Of a stretch of DNA of 64,000 nucleotides, positions 9,127-22,057 are shown one piece after another. The DNA is taken from NCBI RefSeq assembly GCF_041146795.1, contig NC_135183.1, positions 16,000,840 through 16,064,839 on the forward strand, written 5' to 3'. Each line of letters begins with the position of its first letter. Positions within the stretch are counted from its first letter, which is position 1. The notes beneath the pieces are model-generated. The model was not told where the DNA came from. It worked only from the letters and a program-made list of their open reading frames with translations, and ran no database searches. The DNA is from Maylandia zebra. Its lineage: Eukaryota; Chordata; Actinopteri; Cichliformes; Cichlidae. Both the position numbers and the translations under genes were made by a program.

Positions 9127-9422
9127 CAGCGGTCCCCAACCGCTGGGCCACGGACCGTCGTTTGGTCGAGAGATGAGGCTCGGGTGTGAAATGTATGGTT
9201 TTCAGAGTTTTTATCGTTTTTTATCGTTATTTTGTTATCGTTTTTATCGTTAACTCTGTTTTCCTGGGTCTTTCACGTGTGTTATGAATAAATCTTCTTT
9301 TTTTCCGGTACCGGTACTAGTTTTATTTTGTTGTATTTATCTGTGACACCTTAAAGGCCGGTCCGTGAAAATATTGTCGGGCATAAACCGGTCCGTGGCG
9401 CAAAAAAGGTTGGGGACCGCTG
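9127..9422. mobile_element. hAT-type MITE, copy 1
   Basis: Terminal inverted repeats CAGCGGTCCCCAACC and GGTTGGGGACCGCTG bound a 296-bp non-coding element. It is flanked by a perfect 8-bp target duplication TTTTAATG (9119-9126 and 9423-9430), as expected for hAT transposons. Inside are repeated TTTTTATCGTT motifs near 9207-9255. There is no transposase, so it moved by using one supplied elsewhere. Confidence 0.9.
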
Positions 9423-9430
9423 TTTTAATG

Positions 9431-10742
9431 TATATAGAAGAGACTGAAGTTTATATGTTATGGAATTATTTATAGGACTTGTTCCAAATCTTCATATGTC
9501 TATGATGTGTTATATCTTGGTTATATTGTAGTGGTTTTCTTATGGGGAGGGTTTTGTTTTCCTTTGGTTTGCTGACCCCCAGACTTGGTCTATTCCAGAT
9601 GCTCACCTGAATCAGGTAGAGTATAACAGGAAGCCATTTGCTTTTCAGAAGGGTTGGATTCTTTGCTGTATCACCATGTGTTCTCATTAATAAAGTACAT
9701 TTTACTCCAGTCTCGTGCTATTTTAGTGGAAGTGACCCATGACCGTCGGCCAAAACTGACAATATGACTATTAAAAGTCTGAGTAATACTGTAATTTTCT
9801 GCTGCTCATTCCTGTGCAACATCCCATTTGGCCTCCCGTCATATTTCTTTTCAAGATTTTCTTATTTAATCACTAGTGTACATATATTTATATTTATAGA
9901 TACATATATATTTAGTCATCTTTTCTCTTTTACCACGTCTCTCTAATATTTTGCTCTTTACTATTTTTCTATTTTTTATTTTATTATATTTTATTATATT
10001 TCTACTGTACCATGCTGCTGAGTGACTGCTGCTCGTCAAACACATTTCATTGCAATGTTGACCCTGTGCTAACTTGCATATGACAAATAAAACTGAAAAC
10101 AGTAAAGGCAAAGGGAACACATCAAGTAAGGATTTCACACTCCCACTCACAACGGCACTTTCAAAGCATAAAGCCAAATATTTCAAAATTTCATTTTGAG
10201 GCATTTTAAAAATGAATGTGTTTGAGTTTCATTGCTCCAAAGCAATGTTTTCATATAAGCAAGACAACAACCAGTTTGCAACCATGTAAGTACAGTCCTC
10301 TATTGTAAACAGACGTGTTGGCAATCTGTCTGCGTTTATAAATTAGACAACAGTTATTTGCAGATCTTCATCAATCTGCCTGAGAGTGATTGCAGTCGGT
10401 CTGAGTTGGACTGCAACTGTTTTGAGTCAGGTTGCCTCCAAGGAGGCAGTTTATTATTTTCCTTTCCTAGTTGGAGAGATGGCTGTTGTTTTGTTTTTAC
10501 TGTAGTGTGCTGGGCCATTAATGGCTCAGGGGCTGCAGCGTATCCGCGCCAACACCTAAGGCCAACGTGGAATCACCGGTCAGACTAACATAAAGAAAAA
10601 ATCTGTTAAATTACACATTTGTATTCATTAAGTCACAGACAATGAAAACAAGCAGAAATCAAGATGTAATATTTTTATAATTTTATTGATGTTAAATTAA
10701 AGTCCCAGCTTAGTTATGTTGTCAGTGCAAGTCACTTCAATC
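9431..10742. other. AT-rich non-coding stretch, copy 1
   Basis: No gene seen. The segment around 10010-10100 (CACATTTCATTGCAATGTTG and then ATGACAAATAAAACTG) resembles the 3' tail of a fish non-LTR element. A TA-rich run is at 9876-9915. The minus-strand AATAAA at 10682-10687 may end transcripts of the uncharacterised gene of copy 2. Equivalents follow each full unit. Confidence 0.5.
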
Positions 10743-10950
10743 TGTATAGCACCAAAGGAAACAATGGTGTTTTCAAGGTGCTTCACACTGTAAGGTAACA
10801 ACTTACAGTATTAAAAAGAAAACCCCAAAAGAACAAACCCCTCTGAGCAAGCACGAGGCGACAGTGGGAAGGAAAAACTCCCTTTTAAGAGGAAGAAACC
10901 TTCGACAGAACCAGGCTCAGGGTGGGGTGGCCATCTGCCGCGACCATTCC
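10743..10950. repeat. Common teleost interspersed repeat, copy 1
   Basis: Contains the motifs GAGCAAGCACGAGGCGACAG, GGAAGGAAAAACTCCCTTTT and GAACCAGGCTCAGGGTGGGG, which I know as a high-copy teleost repeat. Family not decided. Other copies are at 21746-21953, 51173-51380, and in copy 3 split by the BEL insertion (32749-32759 and 40179-40375). Confidence 0.6.
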
Positions 10951-11054
10951 TGGGGATTTCAAAAATGACTTGATCTGATCTAAATGTAAAACTAGCTAAT
11001 TTAAAGTGTCCAGTGAGTTTTAGAAAATATCTTGCTGTTGATATCACGATGTCA

Positions 11055-12593
11055 CTATAAAGGGGAAACTTTGTTTCCTCCCTTAAACCTCCCAAAAAAT
11101 GCACGCACCGATGAAAAGCACTTAGATATCCAACTTGGTTCTGGGAATATCTTTCTTTTGAAAGTTTTAACAATATCTTCATCAAGATCTTGGACGTTTA
11201 ATTGCCAGGATGTCACAATAACCGCTACATGCTTCCATCTTTTACAGAGGGATTTGAAAACCCTCTCGCTGAGTTTCTTGAACTTCTCTGGGGGGATTTT
11301 GTTGTATTCTGCCCTGATTTCAGTCCAGATTTTCATGGTAAGCCGGTTGGAGATAGCTTCAGCATTTTCAATGCTGAAGACTGTGTCTGATGTTTTTGCA
11401 ACCTGGGAAATCAGTCCTTCCACAAAGATTTCCACTGAAAGTCTGCATCTTTCTTTCTTTTCATATGATTCCAGTCTATCGATAATTGTTACTGCCAACA
11501 GGTGTTCTTGGAATACTGAAGTAGTTATGATATTAAATATTGGTTCTCCCATTAAATTCATTGAATCCTCCTCCCCACTCCTCCCCATTTCCAATGATAT
11601 TAGTGACCAATTATATAATTGGTCACAAATATCAGTGAAAATGGCATTAGCAATGCAGTCAAAATAATTCTGCACTTTTCGGTCTAAATGCAAATCCATC
11701 CCCTTGAATTTGTCCAAGAGTAGATCCAACAAACGTTTTTGGTGAGAATGAGGGCACTTTAAAAGTTTACCAAGCTTTGAAAGCACAGCCTGAATTAATG
11801 TCTCTAACCATCTTTCAAAGTCTAAGGTGTTTTCAGGTGGCTCACAGTCTACAGAAGATCTGTGATTCTGTATCTTTTTATATGACTCCGTTTGACTTAT
11901 GTTTGTTAACGGTGGGATGCTGGCTTCATGTTCAACACAGGATTTCTGCTGCTGGGGATCTGGAATTGGATTGTTTTCTGCTTTTGCAGCACTGTGTTGG
12001 TCAGCATTTTGACAGCGTTCTTCTGTGTTAGCTGTTTCTTGGCTGTTAGCATCTATATTCTGTGCTGTATCAAACTCCTGCTCAGCAGAATCGTCCAAAA
12101 ATTTCACAGGTGACAAAACCGTTTTGCCAGTGGTGGTGTGGACAGAACAGTTTTCATGTACAGGGGAGTTCTGGGAAGACCTCAGTGGTGATACTGCTAG
12201 TGACTGTGCACACAGGTCCATTACGTCCTTTAAAAAACCTGCAAGCCGCTTAGCGGTGAAGCAATCCGGATAGCCTGAGGTAAGCGCGTCCAACTGCTTT
12301 TTCGAAAAACTACTTAACAAGTTATCCAAGAGGGATACCAAAGCATGTACTGTAGAATTATCCCGATTGGTCTGAACTGTTTCATCATTTGTCATTGTGT
12401 TACAGTTTGAGCTTGCCATTTCACTTTTTTGTTTTTTATGTCTAAAATGTTGTTTTGTGTTAAACTCCGTGTTTGAACGTTTAAAGCGCTGCTGTCCCGC
12501 TGTGTGAATGCGTTTCAACTGAACAGCCAGGTCTATATATAAGGTCGGTTTCATTGTAACGTCACCAGTCAAAGGACTGGCCCGGCTCGTCAT
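11055..12593 (-). CDS. Uncharacterised 512-codon protein, array copy 2
   Basis: Same predicted protein as the copy at 52-1590, frame fully open. The alternative start Met59 is at 12417-12419. The likely poly(A) signal on the minus strand (AATAAA, 10682-10687) is about 370 nt past the stop and is followed by the end of copy 1, so this transcript would run through the tandem junction region. Function unknown. Confidence 0.7.
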   Translation of the reverse strand: MTSRASPLTGDVTMKPTLYIDLAVQLKRIHTAGQQRFKRSNTEFNTKQHFRHKKQKSEMASSNCNTMTNDETVQTNRDNSTVHALVSLLDNLLSSFSKKQLDALTSGYPDCFTAKRLAGFLKDVMDLCAQSLAVSPLRSSQNSPVHENCSVHTTTGKTVLSPVKFLDDSAEQEFDTAQNIDANSQETANTEERCQNADQHSAAKAENNPIPDPQQQKSCVEHEASIPPLTNISQTESYKKIQNHRSSVDCEPPENTLDFERWLETLIQAVLSKLGKLLKCPHSHQKRLLDLLLDKFKGMDLHLDRKVQNYFDCIANAIFTDICDQLYNWSLISLEMGRSGEEDSMNLMGEPIFNIITTSVFQEHLLAVTIIDRLESYEKKERCRLSVEIFVEGLISQVAKTSDTVFSIENAEAISNRLTMKIWTEIRAEYNKIPPEKFKKLSERVFKSLCKRWKHVAVIVTSWQLNVQDLDEDIVKTFKRKIFPEPSWISKCFSSVRAFFGRFKGGNKVSPL

Positions 12594-12715
12594 AACGAAA
12601 GGGGCGGGACAAATCTGTTGCTTAGCAACTGAAAAAAAGGCACACCGCGCTGAATGCTACATCCGGCCTGCGACGGTACACCGCCTCCGCACCACCGTTT
12701 AAACATGAAGTGTGG
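12529..12715. promoter_or_regulatory. Divergent promoter, copy 2
   Basis: Same TATA-like, CRE-like, GC-box and X-box elements; the X-box is at 12617-12629. Confidence 0.55.
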
Positions 12716-14885
12716 ATGTTAGAAGATCCCAAATATGGTGAGCTACTGGGAAATTACTCACGTTTTTGTTCTTGAGAGTGAGCGATAATAAGCGACATTT
12801 TATTGAGAAATTACAGTAGTCTGTCTGTTTCTCTTCATAGCTCTTTTCAAAACACGGTTACCTTTGGTTTGTTTGGCTCGCAGCTTAAAACGTAGTTTCA
12901 GTGTTTTTGCCTTCTGTGATTAATTCTGGTTTGCCTGCTTTATGGAGCTCAAACCAAGGCAAAATTGAAGTATCAGTATTTAAATGTAAATAGACTCAAA
13001 CTAGGAGTGGATCAAAGGGGGTCCTTTCAGGTGCCAAATCTCCACTGCTAACATTTTATGCATGTTTAGCTTAATTGTAGAAAAGGTGCTTGTAATAATG
13101 TTTGGGTGAATAGGTGAATGAGGCATGTTGTATAAAGCGCTTTTTAATGCACGAGCAAAATACAAAAACCCTATATAAAAAGCAGTCAGCTTACCATTTA
13201 TGTATTTGTTCCATTGAACGCTTCTGTGAAAATCAATTTGATACTTGTTCAAATAAAAAAATTGAATCGATTAGTTGTTTTCTCAACATTTATTAATCGA
13301 CTATATGCAGAAAACTGTGACACTGTGGAACCCTTATTGCCGTTGTTGCCCTGAGGCAACAGACCAATTTCAATAGCATCAAATAAGGGTTAAAATAATT
13401 TAAGGAAAAATGAATTCAAATGATTTTCTGTAACTACAGAAATGACCTAAATAAGACACATTCATTTTTATCGTTTTGTCAACAACAGGGCGCATGAGGT
13501 TTGTTCAATATTTGTTGTGTCTACAAGGCTCAGGCGCCCCCAAGTGTCTTATTTGTATAGTTGAAAGCATTATAAAGGAACGCAAAACTAAATTACATAT
13601 AATTATAATTCTTGGCACTTTCTGGTGTGTGTGAGTTAGTGTTTCTCTTTTATGATTTGTGGGTCCAGCATCAAATTCAGAATCCTTCCCATCACACATG
13701 AGGTCTTGAATAATCATCTTATTTTAAAGACCTCGTAGTTTGATAGTTTGCTCCCTGACCGTGGTTCTGCCAGAGGGTGCTTCCTGTTAAAAGTGAGTTG
13801 TTCCTTCCCACTGTATTGAGGTTTTTTCTTTTTAATTGTAGACTTTCTACCTTACAATCTATACCACCTCGAGGAGAATGTTGTTGTGATTCAGCTCTGC
13901 ATAAATACAATTAAATCGAATTAAGTGGGTTCAGCTAATTTGTGAAATAAATGTGAGTGACACGGTAAGTAATAGCCTGCATGTAACTCATTGTAAGAAG
14001 AGCAATATCGCCCCCTCCTGGTTCAACTTTTTTTTTCTTTGCAGTAATCTTTCCAATAATAATACATATGCACTAACCTCATGCTTGCTGTTAACAATAG
14101 CCTAAAGACATAAAATCAAGTTTAGTTTTTTCTTTAAGTTTATGTTTTTTATATGGTTGGCATTTATTTTGTTTCTTTTTAATAATTATATTGATTCTAT
14201 TGATTGTTTGCCAAGCACTGAGGTCTCTGCTTAGACTGTGCTACTGGGATCACTGATTTAAAAATGAGGCAAAAGCGCCAAAGTTGTGCTCAAAAACAGT
14301 ACAGTGAGCTACAACCTGTTGCTGTAGTAATTCTAACACACTTATTGTTTTTAAATACATACATGTTTAGTTTTTTTAAACCTAATTATATAATTTTTTT
14401 TGCAAAAGTGTCACCTAAACACCCAAATATACGTAATTCAAAACTTACTTTAATTATTACCCATTTGGCTGGTAACATGGACCCAGTCTGATGGATAGTT
14501 ACTGAACAGATAGTCTTTTCTTTAAAGGCTGCAGTCAAAGCAAATCATTGTAAAAACAAGACAAGTCAATAAAAAACAAGTAATAACTATAATACTAAAC
14601 TACAATAGAGAGAAAATCCAGTAAATATAATTATATTATGTAAAAAAATATACAAATATTTACCTCTAATTTAAAAAGACATTACAAGGGTACTAGTTTC
14701 ATTTTAATCTAAACATAATCTAAATTGACACTAAATCAGTTTAAATATTACAGCTGAAGGTGATTTTAATAAATGTACTGCTGCTTGACTTTGTTTTACT
14801 ACTGCAGTATAATTTATCATGTACAAAAGCTCCAAATGTTGTTTCTCTGACTTAATGTTCTGATGACGTTTGTGTTATTTTGCAG

Positions 14886-14930
14886 GAAATAGTCAGGACC
14901 CAGATGAACCTGTGCTGGAATTCAGTGTGG
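14886..14930 (+). pseudogene. inpp4a: inpp4a N-terminal exon fragment, copy 2
   Basis: Identical to the exon in copy 1, splice borders kept. Confidence 0.65.
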
Positions 14931-15642
14931 GTGAGTAATATGAGCATTTATGAAGGCTGTCCATGACCCGTAATTAAATTTAGCGTCATTAGTCTTATTT
15001 TGTCTCTCAGTGCAGGTATGTAATGTGACAAAACCGCTAATGATCTGATATGTTTGGGATGGATGGGCTGTGAATTATATAGTGAATTGTCTTATTTTGT
15101 CGCTCTGTGCAGGCTAGGGCCTATTATATGCTGTAGCCTGAAAGTAGCTGAGTTGCAGAGGATGGAGTGATCACTGGCTTTCTACTTACAGGGTGGTGGG
15201 TCTCAGAGGACAATTGCTACCCCTGTTGAAGTGAACAACGTGTGGAGTGCAACTGGCTTTGTGGCATAGCTGGCTCTGGCCTTGGACTGTGTGTTTTTAC
15301 TTTGTACCTAAATGGGACACTGGACTTTTAACTATTATTCATTGTGTTTATAAATAAAATTTTAGAATTTTATTGACTGTCATCTTTTTGCCCACGGCGG
15401 AGACGGTTGGTCAGACCTAGAATCTCTTTATGTGTGTGTGTGTGCGTAACATCAGCAGGGTTTTGCATAAAAGAGTGTGAGCAGGTCAAAAGGTCAATTC
15501 ATTTATTGTAGTTTTATGGCAGCACCTTCTAGTGGCCTTGAAGCAAACAGTCTCCTAACTAAGCCATGGCATCTCCGGTCTCTCCTACTTTTGTGTGCTC
15601 TGCTGGAGGAGCAGCATTGGATCTAGTGATACTGAGTAAGCT

Positions 15643-15958
15643 GATTAGGACTGGCGTGGAGAAATGTGGTTTGCATGAGTTAACTGCTACTCCTCTACAT
15701 CTAAACGAGCCAGTTGAGGAGGTTCAGGCATCTGACAAGGGTGCCTCTTGAGCGCCTCCTGGGTGAGATGTTCCAGGCATGTCCCACCAGGACAGACAGG
15801 ACACACCCAGGACATGTTGGGGAGATCACAGCACTCAGCAGAGAATGCCTCAGTGTCCCCCAAATAATGGAGGAGCTGGCTCGGGAGAGTAAGGTCTGGG
15901 TCTTCTCTGCTTATGCTACTGCCACCAAAACTAGACACCAGATAAGCTCAGAAAAATG
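15643..15958 (+). mobile_element. LINE 3'-end relic, copy 2
   Basis: Same relic as at 4640-4955. Confidence 0.65.
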
Positions 15959-16561
15959 AACAACCTGTTTAAATAAAGGTTAATTTAAAAAAATGTTTGT
16001 CATTAGCTAGTCTGTGTACATGTACTTCTTCTCCAGTGTTGAAAATGTTAAACTCACAACCTGCACATTTTCTGGTTGCATCATCAAATAAATACCCCCA
16101 AAAGTAGTCTGAATACTTTTACACTGGTTTTATGCTGCGATATTTTCAAAGTCTTTCACTGAACACATTCAGTCACACATTGTTCATAATTTATTGGAAG
16201 TTTATTGTTTAATGTCCTGTCTAAATAACTTCAGTCACCATTTGTATTCATTAATGAATAACTGACTTCTAATATTAAAAGAAATAGAAACTGTTGTGCT
16301 GTTGTTCACGTAGAAGGGCCTGCTGCTGGATGTCCAGACTTTGTGCGTCAGTGGGAAGGTCAGGGTACAGGGTTCGAACCTCCTCATGAGATGTCGTATC
16401 TGCTGGATAAAAGCAAGCTACATCACATCAGGGATTGTCCTAGAGCTGCCCTACAGTAACAATCAACTGACTAATATATGAAATACTTGCAGTAGCACAA
16501 TAATAAACACAAAGCAAAAAAGTGTTTAGTGAAGATAAAAAAAACCCCATCAAAGTTTTAG

Positions 16562-17959
16562 TTTCGTGGTACATCGATGGAGCTATTGGTTTGGTCGCAC
16601 TGCTGATAAGAGCTGTGTGTCTCATCATAAGGAAAAGAATGAAAGGTGAGAACATTTACAGATACAACATTTGTAAGTTGTTCTATGAATGTTAGAGTTG
16701 ACTGTTTTTGTCTTTCCAGGAAACAAAATGCAGAAGAGTGAAAATCCTGTGAGTTTTGAAACATCCATCCATCCATTCACTTCCGCTTATCCTTTTCAGG
16801 GTCGCGGGGGGTGCTGGAGCCTATCCCAGCTGTCATAGGGCGAGAGGCAGGGTACACCCTGGACAGGTCGCCAGTCTGTCGCAGGGCTAACACATTGAGA
16901 CACAGACAACCATTCACACTCACACCTAGTGGCAATCTAGATTATCCAATTAACCTATCCCCACAAGCTGCATGTCTTTGGACGGTGGGAGGAAGCCGGA
17001 GTACCCGGAGAGAACCCACGCAAACACGGGGAGAACATGTGTTGTACGGTGGCCCTGAGAGGCCACTGCAACTTAAGACAACACCAGCAATAAGAAAAAT
17101 GCTGCAAAAGCACACAAAACACAACGAAAAGAGGAAAAACGACAGCGGAAATAGGAAAAAAAAAGATTTGCAAAAGCACAAAGTGTTTCTGGGGAGACAA
17201 TAACCTGACGGACCAGTTGCAGGAACCAAAATATGCTAAGAATTGCGCTGGGAGACACTTAAAAGAAGTGGAGGATTTATCGGTTTTGTGAGGAAAGAAA
17301 AGATGAGTGGTATATGTGTTAGCCTAACTATTAGCCTAAAAATTCATCATCAGTATTATATGAGTCATGATAAAACACACCTAGCATGTTTTGGGTTCCT
17401 GCAACTGGTCCGTCGGGTTATTGTCTCCCCAGAAACACTCCCCTTTGCTTTTGGAAATCTGTTTTTTCCTATTTCTGTTTTCGTTTTTCCTATTTACGTT
17501 TTTTTTCCTATGTCTGTTACCATTTTTCTTATTTCTATTTTGTTTTGTGTGTTTTGCAGTGTTTTTTTTATTGGTAAATGGACTGATTCTTATATAGCAA
17601 TTTTCTACTCTCCCAGAGTAGTCAAAGCACTGTAAACAACATGCCTCATTCACCCATTCATACAAGCACGTCTAAAGGTATAGGTGAATTGAAAAATCTA
17701 AATTGCCCATAGGTGTGAATGCAGGAGTGAATGTGAGCGTGAATGGTTGTCTGTCTCTGTGTGTTGGCCCTGCGACAGACTGGCGACCTGTCCAGGGTGT
17801 ACCCCGCCTCTCGCCTTATGACAGCTGGGATAGGCTCCAGCACCCCCCGCGACACTGAAAAGGATAAGTGGATGGATATTACTGAGGAGTCAGCATGTTT
17901 TTCTCTTCATTGTTTAGGTGGATCCTGAAGTTTCCTATGTCACCATCAGCAACACCTAG
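16562..17959 (+). pseudogene. Transmembrane and ITIM-tail exons, copy 2
   Basis: Same three exons (16562-16645, 16720-16748, 17918-17959), all splice borders kept. Confidence 0.5.
16761..17883. repeat. Nested inverted-repeat block, copy 2
   Basis: Same arrangement as at 5758-6880. Confidence 0.7.
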
Positions 17960-18878
17960 AAAACCAAGATAAGGTGTTTTGTTTAGTGATATCTGTATGT
18001 TTGTTTGTTTGTTATTATTTTATCTATATATCAGACAGCTTTTTTCAGGTTCGTGTTGATGATGAAATGATGCAGTGACTTCTGCTCTACTGTCAATTTT
18101 AAAATAACATAGTTCAAGCAGTTGAATTCTTAAATGACTCTTCTTTAAAAAGTGTTCAGTGTTTTATGTCTGGTCCGTGTGTCATCTTTGTCTTTACAAT
18201 GTTGCAGCAATACTGTAGTAATGATATGATATGATATACCTTTATTAGTCCCACAAGGGGAAATTTAAATGTTGGTTTAGTGTAAGCTCAGCTTTTTAAC
18301 TAATGTAAGAAGTGTTATGACTGACTCGTTTTTAATACCTAAATCTGGCCTCAGTGCACAAACCTAAATGAATCGGTACATATGAAAGCGCCCAAGTCAC
18401 AAGCTGTGTTCAAGGACATGGATAAAACAAAAAGGTTCAAATCTGTGCACAAAAACCCCACAAATCAGTGTCACTGTTTTAAAATCTGCTGCGAGACCGC
18501 TCTAAATGTCAGCGTTTTCTTTACGTAAAGACTGGGGTCTGTAACATATCAGCTCGTTTCTTATTTATTAAAGAACATGCCTGACACCAGGCTTTTGAGT
18601 TAACGGCTCCATTAGATCTCTGCAAGTATTTTTAAGTATTTTTAGGTTCTTTCCAGCAGGATTTGTGGCTAGTTCTGGAGCTTGACCCTAAAAGATTTCA
18701 GTGTGTCGGTGCTTCTGCTTTCCCTGTTGTCCTTCTGTTCCATCTTTTTTTCTGTTTCTGTCAAATTTAAAAACAACTGCACTCTGAAATACACACTCTT
18801 TGCAAGATGTTGTCTAAACTAGTGGTTGGAAGGCATAATTGTGTTTGGTCTCTGATGGTTTATTTACACTTTTTGCAG

Positions 18879-19019
18879 GCCACGCCCACGGACTACAGAG
18901 CCATGATGAGCAACAAAGCCAAGAAGTCTATGGACTTCCTGCTGATGCAGGACACCTCCCCGACAATAGCCACGGACGTGTCACTGCAGTACCGCCTCGA
19001 CATCGTCTTCTGCCAAACG
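18879..19019 (+). pseudogene. inpp4a: inpp4a internal exon fragment, copy 2
   Basis: Identical to the exon at 7876-8016, including the weak donor. Confidence 0.8.
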
Positions 19020-20129
19020 GTCACCTACACATATTTTAATTATTGAATGTCTGAGCTGATGCGTTTATCCTGGAGTGACTCAGAGTGAAGGAGAAGGCCA
19101 AGAAGAAGTGTAAATATCATAAAAGCAAGGAGTTCAGAGCTCTACGACTTAGTGTCTTTATGGTATTTATGTGTGTAATGGAGACCAGGGGTTCCATTAC
19201 CCTTACTTGTATTTTTATTAATTGACTGACTGATTTGTATTTAAAAACCATAATGAAGAAAAACACACACTGGTTGATTGTGATCTTTATTAGGTTTTTT
19301 GGGTTGTTATTTAAGTGACTCGTGAAAGGTGAAGAGACAGGGGGACTGGCCATCCTACCTGTGTCAGGAAAAGAACCCGTGTTAGAGCTGTTCACATTTA
19401 ATCATTTGTCTGTAACCTAAATTAGTTGTATATGTAAAAAGAGAAGTGTTAACAGTACTCACTTTATAAAGAGTAAAAGCAGCTCAATCACCTGCTTATG
19501 AGCTCCTGGAGCAAACCAATGTGCCAGGCTAGGGGAGTGTGTGTTGGAGTGATTTTGTTAAAAGTTGTCATTATTGTGCTTGGACCTTGTCTTGAACTGT
19601 ATGTTCAGATATTTTTCTGTTCCTCCCCCACATGTAGGATGTTGGGGATGTTACTAGCTATAGTTTTCAACTGCAGGCACAATCTATGTAAGATTCTGGT
19701 TTCCTTATTTGGTAAGGAATGTTCACTTCCTGCCCTTTACAGTATGGGCTCACCATGTAAATGGTGGACTGTTAAAGAGGTTAAGCCATATACGAGGTTG
19801 AGGGGAGATGCCCTTTTATGACTAGAGATGCGGTTAAAACGTTTGTAACCAGGAAGTCACGTATACAGACACACATACACACACACACACACAGTGCCTT
19901 AGCTTTTACCACACAACATATGGGGTTTACAATGGGCAGTTGTGTAACTGTTTTCATTCAATAAAAGGCTGGAGTTGGAGTTGTCTGAGTTTGGGTGTAG
20001 AGCTTGCAACTCTGAGAATCTGACCAGGCTTCCCCTGCACAAGTAAAAACCAATCGAACTCTGATTGTCTTACTTTGTTCTGAGTCAGCGAGGGCTGAAA
20101 CCTAACTGTGTGGTTAAGGTGTTTTAATG

Positions 20130-20425
20130 CAGCGGTCCCCAACCGCTGGGCCACGGACCGTCGTTTGGTCGAGAGATGAGGCTCGGGTGTGAAATGTATG
20201 GTTTTCAGAGTTTTTATCGTTTTTTATCGTTATTTTGTTATCGTTTTTATCGTTAACTCTGTTTTCCTGGGTCTTTCACGTGTGTTATGAATAAATCTTC
20301 TTTTTTTCCGGTACCGGTACTAGTTTTATTTTGTTGTATTTATCTGTGACACCTTAAAGGCCGGTCCGTGAAAATATTGTCGGGCATAAACCGGTCCGTG
20401 GCGCAAAAAAGGTTGGGGACCGCTG
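20130..20425. mobile_element. hAT-type MITE, copy 2
   Basis: Same element and flanking 8-bp duplication, inherited with the array unit. Confidence 0.9.
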
Positions 20426-22057
20426 TTTTAATGTATATAGAAGAGACTGAAGTTTATATGTTATGGAATTATTTATAGGACTTGTTCCAAATCTTCATAT
20501 GTCTATGATGTGTTATATCTTGGTTATATTGTAGTGGTTTTCTTATGGGGAGGGTTTTGTTTTCCTTTGGTTTGCTGACCCCCAGACTTGGTCTATTCCA
20601 GATGCTCACCTGAATCAGGTAGAGTATAACAGGAAGCCATTTGCTTTTCAGAAGGGTTGGATTCTTTGCTGTATCACCATGTGTTCTCATTAATAAAGTA
20701 CATTTTACTCCAGTCTCGTGCTATTTTAGTGGAAGTGACCCATGACCGTCGGCCAAAACTGACAATATGACTATTAAAAGTCTGAGTAATACTGTAATTT
20801 TCTGCTGCTCATTCCTGTGCAACATCCCATTTGGCCTCCCGTCATATTTCTTTTCAAGATTTTCTTATTTAATCACTAGTGTACATATATTTATATTTAT
20901 AGATACATATATATTTAGTCATCTTTTCTCTTTTACCACGTCTCTCTAATATTTTGCTCTTTACTATTTTTCTATTTTTTATTTTATTATATTTTATTAT
21001 ATTTCTACTGTACCATGCTGCTGAGTGACTGCTGCTCGTCAAACACATTTCATTGCAATGTTGACCCTGTGCTAACTTGCATATGACAAATAAAACTGAA
21101 AACAGTAAAGGCAAAGGGAACACATCAAGTAAGGATTTCACACTCCCACTCACAACGGCACTTTCAAAGCATAAAGCCAAATATTTCAAAATTTCATTTT
21201 GAGGCATTTTAAAAATGAATGTGTTTGAGTTTCATTGCTCCAAAGCAATGTTTTCATATAAGCAAGACAACAACCAGTTTGCAACCATGTAAGTACAGTC
21301 CTCTATTGTAAACAGACGTGTTGGCAATCTGTCTGCGTTTATAAATTAGACAACAGTTATTTGCAGATCTTCATCAATCTGCCTGAGAGTGATTGCAGTC
21401 GGTCTGAGTTGGACTGCAACTGTTTTGAGTCAGGTTGCCTCCAAGGAGGCAGTTTATTATTTTCCTTTCCTAGTTGGAGAGATGGCTGTTGTTTTGTTTT
21501 TACTGTAGTGTGCTGGGCCATTAATGGCTCAGGGGCTGCAGCGTATCCGCGCCAACACCTAAGGCCAACGTGGAATCACCGGTCAGACTAACATAAAGAA
21601 AAAATCTGTTAAATTACACATTTGTATTCATTAAGTCACAGACAATGAAAACAAGCAGAAATCAAGATGTAATATTTTTATAATTTTATTGATGTTAAAT
21701 TAAAGTCCCAGCTTAGTTATGTTGTCAGTGCAAGTCACTTCAATCTGTATAGCACCAAAGGAAACAATGGTGTTTTCAAGGTGCTTCACACTGTAAGGTA
21801 ACAACTTACAGTATTAAAAAGAAAACCCCAAAAGAACAAACCCCTCTGAGCAAGCACGAGGCGACAGTGGGAAGGAAAAACTCCCTTTTAAGAGGAAGAA
21901 ACCTTCGACAGAACCAGGCTCAGGGTGGGGTGGCCATCTGCCGCGACCATTCCTGGGGATTTCAAAAATGACTTGATCTGATCTAAATGTAAAACTAGCT
22001 AATTTAAAGTGTCCAGTGAGTTTTAGAAAATATCTTGCTGTTGATATCACGATGTCA

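Larger units (their letters stand above)
1..11003. repeat. Tandem array unit, copy 1 (11,003 bp)
   Basis: The sequence starting at base 1 recurs almost unchanged at 11004, 22007, 40429 and 51434, always in the same direction. The unit holds one intact minus-strand ORF, a divergent promoter, exon fragments of inpp4a and of an ITIM-type receptor, and several transposon relics. Relative to copies 2 and 3, copy 1 differs by eye at 3203 (A instead of G) and 6702 (T instead of G). The phase chosen here is set by the window edge; the true duplication junction cannot be told from inside the array. Confidence 0.97.
11004..22006. repeat. Tandem array unit, copy 2 (11,003 bp)
   Basis: Exactly the same length as copy 1; add 11,003 to copy-1 positions to find each element. 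I saw no length difference from copies 1 and 3 outside the retroelement insertion. Confidence 0.97.

Noticed and set aside
10811-11185. 124-codon minus-strand ORF across the unit boundary
   Set aside because: About half of it is translation of the common teleost interspersed repeat, with no family likeness.
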